A stretch of 5,008 bases of DNA from an uncultured Flavobacteriales bacterium (lineage in GTDB: Bacteria > Bacteroidota > Bacteroidia > Flavobacteriales_D > Crocinitomicaceae), in assembly GCA_903879765.1 (NCBI GenBank), contig CAIRMS010000054.1:1-5008 (forward strand), written 5' to 3'. The notes under the pieces are model-generated. The model did not search any database. It saw only the letters and a program-made list of their open reading frames with translations, and had not been told where the DNA came from. The position numbers and the translations under genes are program-made. Positions 1 to 5,008 of the stretch are shown here, piece by piece. Each line of letters starts with the position of its first letter. Within the stretch, counting starts at the first letter, position 1.

Positions 1-16
1 TACCAAAATCTGACCT

Positions 17-1024
17 ATGCTGAAAATCGACATGCACTCTCATATCATTCCGAAGAATTTACCGAATTGGACGGAGAAATTTGGCTACGGGAAATTCATT
101 TACTTGAATCACAATGAGGACCGAAGTGCAGATATGATGCAAGGTGGACAGTTTTTTAGACGCATCAAAGAAAATTGCTGGGACGAAGACTTACGTTTGA
201 GTGAATACAAGCAATTTCAAACGCAAACACAAGTGGTTTGTACGATTCCGGTGCTTTTCTCCTATTGGGCGGAACCGAAACATGGATTGGAATTGTCCGA
301 GTATTTGAATGACCACATCGCCGAATTGGTGGCGAAATATCCGAAAAACTACATTGGACTGGCAACAATCCCGATGCAGGACACCGAATTAGCGATCAAA
401 GAATTGGAACGCGCAAAAGCCATTGGACACGTCGGAATTCAGATTGGATCAAACATCAACGACGAGAATTTAAGTGAAGAACGCTTCTTCCCTATTTTTG
501 AAGCCTGTGAACGCCTTGGTATGGCCGTGATGATTCATCCATGGCAAATGATGGGATTTGACAGCATGAAAAAATATTGGTTACCTTGGTTAGTGGGAAT
601 GCCTGCAGAAACGTCTCGCGCCGCTTGTTCTATGATTTTCGGTGGTGTTTTGGAACGTTTGCCAAACTTACGCGTGTGTTTCTCACATGCTGGTGGGTCT
701 TTTCTTCCCACATTAGGCCGCATCGAACATGGATTCAATTGTCGTCCAGATTTAGTAGCGATTGACAATGAAGTGAATCCACGTGATTACGTTGGGAAAT
801 TCTGGGTAGATTGCATCACACACGACATCGACGCCTTGAAGTATATCCTAAAGATGCAAGGATCGAAACGTGTTTGTTTAGGTTCTGATTATCCTTTCCC
901 CTTAGGAGATTTGGAAATCGGGAAATTCATCGAAGAAAGTGATTTGTCCGCACAAGACAAAGAAAACATCTTTTCCAATTCCACCTTGGAATGGTTGAAC
1001 TTAGATAAATCACTGTTTTTATAG
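17..1024 (+). CDS. 2-amino-3-carboxymuconate-6-semialdehyde decarboxylase (ACMSD, amidohydrolase superfamily)
   Basis: A 335-residue metal-dependent decarboxylase expected to convert 2-amino-3-carboxymuconate semialdehyde to 2-aminomuconate semialdehyde in the cytoplasm, in the kynurenine/3-hydroxyanthranilate route of tryptophan degradation. The identification rests on close similarity, recalled from memory, to human ACMSD (336 aa) along the whole length: the HSH motif at residues 7-9, FGYG at 22-25, ENCW at 52-55, FSYWA at 81-85, YWLPWLVGMPAE at 187-198 and GSDYPFPLG at 289-297. Predicted zinc ligands are H7, H9, H174 and D291; H224, R48 and R235 match other active-site residues. The ATG at 17 is the first possible start, because an in-frame TGA lies at 11-13. 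There is no clear Shine-Dalgarno sequence. The next gene on the same strand starts 52 bp downstream and may be co-transcribed. Other amidohydrolase-2 decarboxylases are the alternative, but the match is far closer to ACMSD. Confidence 0.93.
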   Translation: MLKIDMHSHIIPKNLPNWTEKFGYGKFIYLNHNEDRSADMMQGGQFFRRIKENCWDEDLRLSEYKQFQTQTQVVCTIPVLFSYWAEPKHGLELSEYLNDHIAELVAKYPKNYIGLATIPMQDTELAIKELERAKAIGHVGIQIGSNINDENLSEERFFPIFEACERLGMAVMIHPWQMMGFDSMKKYWLPWLVGMPAETSRAACSMIFGGVLERLPNLRVCFSHAGGSFLPTLGRIEHGFNCRPDLVAIDNEVNPRDYVGKFWVDCITHDIDALKYILKMQGSKRVCLGSDYPFPLGDLEIGKFIEESDLSAQDKENIFSNSTLEWLNLDKSLFL

Positions 1025-1076
1025 TTGAAATCGATTCTTTAAAAGAACCATTTCCAGCTTCCATTGTTACAAGTCT

Positions 1077-1781
1077 ATGGAAACGAAAAACTATTTCATC
1101 GTAGGTGCGTCGTCTGGAATCGGACTTGAACTAGCGCTTACTTTGCACGCCGAAGGACACCAAGTATTTGGTACCTATTTCACGAAAGAACTCGCAGATC
1201 TTCCAGCTGGAATCCATTACCATCAGTTGGATGTCCTTTTAGAGACTTTGGACTTTTCTTTCCTACCCGACCGTTTAGACGGAATTGTTTATTGTCCGGG
1301 GGCCATTTCACTTAAGCCATTCGCGCGCATTTCCCCTGCACAATTCAAAGACGACTTTGACTTACAAGTGTTGGGTGCCATCAAATGCATTCAAGGAAAC
1401 GTGGCAAGACTAAAAGCGGGATCCACGCCATCTATACTACTTTTTAGTTCCATTGCAGCGAGTCAAGGATTGAATTTCCACACGCAGGTTTCCGTTTCAA
1501 AAGCGGCTTTGGAAGGACTCACCAAATCGCTAGCCGCAGAATTAGCGCCGAGCATTCGTGTGAATTGCATTGCTCCATCGCTTACTGATACACCATTGGC
1601 ACTAAACCTTTTGAATTCCGATCAAAAGAAAGAAGCAAACGGATTGCGTCATCCGATGAAACGTGTGGGAACAGTTGCAGACATGGCAGCCTACGCCGCA
1701 TTTTTACTTTCAGAAAAAGCTTCTTGGGTGACAGGTCAAATCATTGGCATCGACGGTGGCTTATCGACTTTACGGATTTAA
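1077..1781 (+). CDS. SDR-family oxidoreductase-like protein lacking the catalytic tyrosine
   Basis: A 234-residue protein with the Rossmann fold of the short-chain dehydrogenases. Visible features are the nucleotide-binding loop GASSGIG at 10-16, the LDV after the third strand (51-53), a strand ending in SS at 124-125, SKAALEGLTKSLAAELAP at 141-158, RVNCIAPSLTDTPLA at 161-175 and the C-terminal TGQIIGIDGG at 219-228. The active site is degenerate. S125 and K142 are present, but the tyrosine expected 13 residues after the serine is V138 (codon GTT), the usual NNAG is YCPG (72-75), and the helix asparagine appears to be Q97. It may bind NAD(P)(H) without ordinary dehydrogenase activity, or use another acid. 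The substrate is unknown. It follows the ACMSD gene by 52 bp, so a kynurenine-pathway role is possible but unsupported. Its stop codon overlaps the stop of the opposing gene. The fold is certain and the function open. Confidence 0.9.
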   Translation: METKNYFIVGASSGIGLELALTLHAEGHQVFGTYFTKELADLPAGIHYHQLDVLLETLDFSFLPDRLDGIVYCPGAISLKPFARISPAQFKDDFDLQVLGAIKCIQGNVARLKAGSTPSILLFSSIAASQGLNFHTQVSVSKAALEGLTKSLAAELAPSIRVNCIAPSLTDTPLALNLLNSDQKKEANGLRHPMKRVGTVADMAAYAAFLLSEKASWVTGQIIGIDGGLSTLRI

Positions 1782-3034
1782 TCAATCATCAGTTTTTGTC
1801 GGCTGAAGGTTCCAATTCGACTCGCTATTTCTAGCACATACATCCCTGTACCCAAATCAGTGTGCACGTGTAGCTGATCGGAACTTTCTTCCGTTACCAT
1901 GGAAAATACTTGCTTGCCATCCATGGTGCTAATGGTAATGTTTTGTCCTTTCAGGAATTGACCAGTAAGAACGAAATTTCCATCATTTGGATTTGGACCA
2001 ATATTAAATTTCTGTTTATCAAGTTCATCGATTCCAACACAACCAACAGTGACCGTAACCGTATCCGTTGAGAAAACCCCGTTAATGGTCATCGTAACAA
2101 CATAAGTGGTCGTTATGCTCGGTGCCACATAAACCCCAGCCGTATTTGTATCGACTACTGTACCGTCTAACAAATACCAATTAGCAGGAAGATTGCTGAT
2201 TTTTTCACCGATAAACACCGTGTCTCCAATGCAAATAGATTGATCATTGCCAGCATTGACTTGCAAGCCACCAGGGATGCTATCGAGGGGAGTGACGGAG
2301 AATTTATCAAATAGCATATAACAACCTCCTTCAGCTGGCCAAAAAGGTGCTAAACATATAAAATCTGTTTCTAAATCATTATTAAAATTGCCGACAGTCA
2401 TATATTTCTCTCCACCATGGGCATTAAATAGTCCACAAACTTTAGTCCAAGAATTGGTATCTGTTATTATTTCATTGTTGAAATATTTGATTTGAGAATC
2501 CAAAGGAAAATAGTTCCAATTAGTACTATGAAGTATTGTATCGCTAAAATGCAAACCAATGTTGTTAGCCAAAAAAGATCCATTAAAAGATGGGTAAAGT
2601 CCCGCAATGGTATAAAATTCTATAAGATATTGTTTGTTAAAGATTAGACTATCAATTAATTCGGTTTGTAAATATTCCCTAGCATTAGCCCATTCAATGG
2701 GACTGAACAAAGAAAGGTATGTTGCAGCTCCAATCATTGAATTACCATCAAAAGCTTGAACACCATTTTCATTAAAATGAAAATAATCGGGTGATCCTCC
2801 ACTTAGCATAGAAGTTGACGGATTATTCCAATATGGTAAGATAACATTGTTAGTAAAATCAAGACCGATAACCGCTCCACCATTCGTTGGACAATTTACA
2901 CATTGCTCAAAACTAGGGTTCTGAACCAAATTATATTGCCCAATTGCAAGATGATCAAAAAGTAAACTAAAAACGAAAACCTGAAAGATTGCCTTCAGGA
3001 ATGTGCTTTTTATGTTTGAAAGGATTGTGAGCAT
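1778..3034 (-). CDS. Secreted protein with T9SS type A C-terminal sorting domain
   Basis: A 418-residue protein, counted from the ATG at 3034, predicted to be exported by Sec and then by the type IX secretion system to the surface or medium. A signal peptide covers about residues 1-32: lysines at 9 and 14, a hydrophobic core, and AIG before Q33. Residues about 33-235 resemble the galactose-binding-like N-terminal domain common in Bacteroidota surface proteins (NLVQNPSFE at 35-43, SPDYF at 81-85, GGEKYMTVGNF at 207-217). Residues about 258-332 look like a PKD/Ig-type beta domain (NAGNDQSICIGD, then TTTYVVT and DTVTVTV). Residues about 341-418 form the sorting domain (FNIGPNPNDGNF, then GMYVLEI, ending KLMID). 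No catalytic domain is seen, so binding or adhesion is an inference. A TTG at 3049 is an alternative start that would add five residues. The portion encoding the N-terminal domain is much more AT-rich than the rest. Its gene lies 64 bp after crcB. Confidence 0.9.
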   Translation of the reverse strand: MLTILSNIKSTFLKAIFQVFVFSLLFDHLAIGQYNLVQNPSFEQCVNCPTNGGAVIGLDFTNNVILPYWNNPSTSMLSGGSPDYFHFNENGVQAFDGNSMIGAATYLSLFSPIEWANAREYLQTELIDSLIFNKQYLIEFYTIAGLYPSFNGSFLANNIGLHFSDTILHSTNWNYFPLDSQIKYFNNEIITDTNSWTKVCGLFNAHGGEKYMTVGNFNNDLETDFICLAPFWPAEGGCYMLFDKFSVTPLDSIPGGLQVNAGNDQSICIGDTVFIGEKISNLPANWYLLDGTVVDTNTAGVYVAPSITTTYVVTMTINGVFSTDTVTVTVGCVGIDELDKQKFNIGPNPNDGNFVLTGQFLKGQNITISTMDGKQVFSMVTEESSDQLHVHTDLGTGMYVLEIASRIGTFSRQKLMID

Positions 3035-3048
3035 AAACGAAAGTAGCA

Positions 3049-3074
3049 ATTATTTAACTGATAATCAAAATAAT
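3049..3074 (-). promoter_or_regulatory. AT-rich inverted repeat and possible promoter upstream of the T9SS gene
   Basis: The short gap between crcB and the T9SS gene contains a perfect 7-bp inverted repeat: ATTATTT at 3049-3055 and AAATAAT at 3068-3074 on the + strand, separated by 12 nt. Read on the - strand, the right arm overlaps TTATTTTG (3073-3066), which matches five of the six fixed positions of the Bacteroidota -7 element TAnnTTTG. This would place transcription start about 25 nt before the ATG at 3034. No convincing -33 TTG box is found at the right distance, so the promoter call is weak. The repeat could equally be a chance feature of AT-rich DNA. Confidence 0.22.
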
Positions 3075-3098
3075 GCGCGTGAAAAATAGTGTTATGAA

Positions 3099-3455
3099 CT
3101 AGGCGTTTAAGCGAACAAGCACCGCGAAAACAGAAATTCCAGCTACTATTGACACAAGTACATTCAGTGCGAAGATGCTGTATTGTCCGTTGGAAAGTAA
3201 GAGGAAATTCTCGTGGGAAAAGGTACTGAAGGTACTGAATCCACCACAGAATCCGGCAAGTAATAAGGGATGAAGCCAATCTGTTTTGGCGATTTTCGAA
3301 CTGAAATACAGCACCAAGGCAAAAACGACACACGCCAATAAATTACTCCAGAACGTTGCCCATGGAAATCCTTGTTTGTAAGGCAAGGCTTTGCTCATGC
3401 CAAAGCGCGCCAAGCTCCCGAGTCCACCGCCAATAAAAACGTATATCCAATTCAT
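3099..3455 (-). CDS. crcB: Fluoride channel CrcB/Fluc
   Basis: A 118-residue inner-membrane protein of the Fluc family, which exports fluoride through dual-topology homodimers and protects enolase and pyrophosphatase from fluoride. Four hydrophobic segments are visible, at about 1-21, 33-53, 63-83 and 92-115. Family marks are GGGLGSLARF at 9-18, with the conserved arginine R17; the pore asparagine N38 in ATFWSNLLAC; and the signature GFCGGFSTFSTFSHE at 68-82, which carries the phenylalanine and Ser/Thr residues of the fluoride and sodium sites. The length is typical, and a single gene suggests a homodimer. The ATG overlaps the TGA of the phosphatase gene as ATGA, with AAAGG directly upstream, so translation is probably coupled. 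No fluoride riboswitch can sit immediately upstream, because that DNA codes for the phosphatase; any fluoride response would have to act at the promoter upstream of obgE or be absent. Confidence 0.95.
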   Translation of the reverse strand: MNWIYVFIGGGLGSLARFGMSKALPYKQGFPWATFWSNLLACVVFALVLYFSSKIAKTDWLHPLLLAGFCGGFSTFSTFSHENFLLLSNGQYSIFALNVLVSIVAGISVFAVLVRLNA

Positions 3456-4039
3456 CCTTTGTTGATTTTAACAAAACGTGACAAAACAAAGCGACGCATT
3501 CCATAAGCAATAAACATTCCGAGGAGCGCTCCGACAAAGACATCTGTGAAGTAATGCACGCCCAAATACATTCGGCTGTACATCACCAATACAACGAGCG
3601 AAACGAGTGCCCATTTCATCCACGATTTTACGTAGAAGGGCCAAAAGAAAACGGCGAATCCAGCAAAATTAGCTGCGTGAGAGGAAACGAAGCCGTACTT
3701 CCCGCCGAGATAGGGAGATCCATCCGAAAATAAATGATAATGCAGTTGCTCCGCGATTCGAACATTGTGTGAGGGACGAAAACGGTGGAACACTTCTTTG
3801 AAAAGTTGCGTTGAAATGACATCGCACAAAATAATCATGAAGGTTCCGAAAAGCAGAAACATGCCAATTTCCTTCCACGATTTTTGCTGTGTACGAAAAA
3901 GAAAAATGAGTCCAAGTAAAATCGGTAAAATCAACCATTTGGAAGAAAGTACCCACATGAGTTGATCAAGGAATCCATTGTGCTGGGCATTTACCCATAA
4001 CACCAGTTGTTCATCCCACGAGTTAAGCTGGGAGATCAT
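3452..4039 (-). CDS. PAP2-family membrane phosphatase
   Basis: A 195-residue integral membrane phosphatase of the type 2 phosphatidic acid phosphatase family, which hydrolyses lipid phosphates or diphosphates such as undecaprenyl diphosphate, phosphatidate or lipid A phosphates on the periplasmic face. All three family motifs are present. Motif 1 is K81-x6-R88-P89 (KEVFHRFRP). Motif 2 reads VSSH at 118-121 in place of PSGH and retains the catalytic histidine H121. Motif 3 is S155-R156-x5-H162-x3-D166 (SRMYLGVHYFTD), with the nucleophile H162. Hydrophobic segments lie at about 24-48, 57-79, 122-138, 142-160 and 164-184. The start overlaps the end of obgE by 17 bp; GGAAG lies 9 nt before the ATG. 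The stop overlaps the crcB start by 4 bp. Substrate cannot be assigned from sequence; a role in recycling the undecaprenyl carrier or in lipid A modification is a reasonable guess only. Confidence 0.92.
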   Translation of the reverse strand: MISQLNSWDEQLVLWVNAQHNGFLDQLMWVLSSKWLILPILLGLIFLFRTQQKSWKEIGMFLLFGTFMIILCDVISTQLFKEVFHRFRPSHNVRIAEQLHYHLFSDGSPYLGGKYGFVSSHAANFAGFAVFFWPFYVKSWMKWALVSLVVLVMYSRMYLGVHYFTDVFVGALLGMFIAYGMRRFVLSRFVKINKG

Positions 4040-5008
4040 TTGTTAAGTGCTTCCAAATCAAATCCTTCAATTCAACGATTCCCTTTTGAGCAACAGAAGA
4101 AATAAAGACATAAGGTATTTCTGGAATATCCTTTTTCATTTGCGCAATCATCACGTCGTCCAACATATCACTTTTCGTGATCGCCAACAAACGTTCTTTG
4201 TGCAATAACTCTGGATTGTATTGTTTCAGCTCATTTAAGAGAATTCCGTATTCTTTTCGAATGTCATCACTATCCGCTGGAATCATGAATAACAACAAGG
4301 AATTTCGTTCAATGTGACGCAAAAATCGAAGTCCAAGTCCTTTTCCTTCATGCGCACCTTCGATGATTCCCGGAATATCCGCCATGACAAATGAACGGTG
4401 GTCGCGGTAAGAAACGATTCCTAAATTTGGACGTAACGTCGTAAACGCATAATCACCAATCTCTGGTTTCGCTTCCGAAACAACAGAAAGCAAGGTGCTT
4501 TTTCCAGCATTTGGGAATCCAACTAGACCGACATCTGCAAGGAGTTTCATCTCCAAAATCTTCCATCCCTCTTGTCCGGATTCACCTGGTTGCGCATAAC
4601 GCGGTGTTTGATTCGTTGGAGATTTGAAATTATTATTCCCCATTCCACCTTTTCCACCTGGCTGAATGATGACTTGTTCTCCGTCCTGTGTAATTTCGAA
4701 AAGTATTTCACCCGTTTCACCATCTTTCGCAAGCGTACCTAGCGGAACATCGATGTATTTATCTTCTCCTTGAGAACCTGTTTTCAAGTTTCCCGCACCG
4801 TGAGCACCGTGTCCGGCTTTCACGTGTTTATGGAATTTCAAGTGAAGCAAAGTCCAAAGTTGTTTATTTCCACGCAAGTAGATGTGTCCACCACGTCCAC
4901 CATCTCCCCCGTCAGGACCACCTTTCGGGATGTATTTTTCACGGCGAAAGTGAGTAGAACCTCCACCTCCGTTACCAGAGGTACAGTGGATTTTTACGTA
5001 ATCAACGA
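4023..5008 (-). CDS. obgE: Obg/CgtA GTPase, 5' end cut by the window edge
   Basis: A conserved essential GTPase that binds the large ribosomal subunit and acts in 50S maturation and stress signalling. The frame is open to the right edge (327 complete codons plus a partial one); reading on from 4877 gives the classic Obg N-terminus VDYVKIHCTSGNGGGGSTHF, so only about 3-5 residues are missing. Numbering from the first complete codon, the glycine-rich Obg fold spans about 1-157. The G domain follows: P-loop GFPNAGKST at 163-171, switch region FTTLRPN, G3 DIPG at 210-213, G4 TKSD at 277-280 (Thr where many GTPases have Asn) and G5 SSVA at 303-306. The protein ends soon after G5 without the C-terminal OCT domain, matching the short Obg form of about 330 residues. 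It is the first gene, within the window, of a leftward overlapping cluster with the PAP2 and crcB genes. Confidence 0.97.
   Translation of the reverse strand, partial: VDYVKIHCTSGNGGGGSTHFRREKYIPKGGPDGGDGGRGGHIYLRGNKQLWTLLHLKFHKHVKAGHGAHGAGNLKTGSQGEDKYIDVPLGTLAKDGETGEILFEITQDGEQVIIQPGGKGGMGNNNFKSPTNQTPRYAQPGESGQEGWKILEMKLLADVGLVGFPNAGKSTLLSVVSEAKPEIGDYAFTTLRPNLGIVSYRDHRSFVMADIPGIIEGAHEGKGLGLRFLRHIERNSLLLFMIPADSDDIRKEYGILLNELKQYNPELLHKERLLAITKSDMLDDVMIAQMKKDIPEIPYVFISSVAQKGIVELKDLIWKHLTNDLPA

Noticed and set aside
1..16. End of an upstream gene stopping at the TGA at 11-13
   Set aside because: Only three codons are visible before the stop, so no coding claim can be supported. It is useful only for fixing the next start.
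165..768. Open frames opposite to or shifted within the ACMSD gene (165-368 and 535-768 on -, 577-765 on +)
   Set aside because: They lie wholly inside a strongly conserved gene and have no recognisable domain; they are shadow frames.
1025..1076. TTCTT-TAA-AAGAA (1035-1047) as a terminator between the ACMSD and SDR genes
   Set aside because: The stem is only 5 bp and AT-rich, with no T-tract after it, so it is too weak to call. Nothing else is seen in this 52-bp gap.
3035..3049. TTG at 3049 as the start of the T9SS gene
   Set aside because: An ATG five codons later gives a normal signal peptide, and nothing upstream of the TTG favours it. It is kept only as an alternative.
3456..3560. Fluoride riboswitch ahead of crcB
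   Set aside because: The upstream DNA is the coding 3' end of the PAP2 gene, and crcB is joined to it by ATGA. I could not pick out a crcB-motif pseudoknot there.
3010..3965. Alternative frames overlapping crcB and the PAP2 gene
   Set aside because: The frames read as low-quality peptides without motifs, while crcB and the PAP2 protein have complete family signatures in their own frames.
4023..4080. Obg truncated because it lacks the OCT domain
   Set aside because: The short form of about 330 residues without that domain is common in many bacteria; the G5 motif and C-terminal helix are complete.
4023..4877. obgE as a shorter gene starting at 4877
   Set aside because: The codon there is TTG, an internal leucine. 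The same frame continues to the window edge and encodes the canonical glycine-rich Obg N-terminus, so this is not the real start.

Overview
The window reads as chromosomal DNA from a member of the Bacteroidota, most likely a flavobacterium-like lineage. The main reasons are a secreted protein with a type IX secretion (T9SS) type A C-terminal sorting domain, an 'AIG|Q' signal-peptide end, starts with little or no Shine-Dalgarno sequence, and moderate GC (roughly 40-45% by hand counts of sample rows, dropping to about 30% in one stretch). Genus-level placement is not possible from this alone. There are six protein genes, very tightly packed. I saw no tRNA, rRNA, CRISPR array, insertion sequence or phage gene.

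Layout. The left third (17-1781, + strand) holds two genes. The first is a well-conserved 2-amino-3-carboxymuconate-6-semialdehyde decarboxylase (ACMSD) of the kynurenine branch of tryptophan breakdown. The second, 52 bp downstream, is a short-chain dehydrogenase/reductase (SDR) fold protein that has lost the catalytic tyrosine. The right two thirds (1778-5008, - strand) hold four genes transcribed leftwards: obgE (its first few codons lie beyond the right edge), a PAP2-family membrane phosphatase, the fluoride channel gene crcB, and the T9SS-exported protein. obgE overlaps the phosphatase gene by 17 bp, and the phosphatase gene overlaps crcB by an ATGA motif, so these three are almost certainly one translationally coupled transcription unit. 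The T9SS gene follows after about 64 bp and could be read through or have its own promoter.

The two blocks converge at 1778-1781, where the + strand SDR and the - strand T9SS gene share the palindrome TTAA as overlapping TAA stop codons, leaving no intergenic terminator space. No non-coding stretch is longer than about 65 bp.

How the genes relate. ACMSD implies that the organism degrades tryptophan through 3-hydroxyanthranilate; the rest of that pathway is not in the window. The obgE-PAP2-crcB group mixes ribosome/stress GTPase, lipid phosphatase and ion-channel functions, so its grouping looks more like co-expression than a shared pathway. I did not find evidence of a wholly new system. The most useful leads are the SDR with a degenerate active site, the sharp base-composition break inside the T9SS protein gene, and the shared-stop convergent junction.
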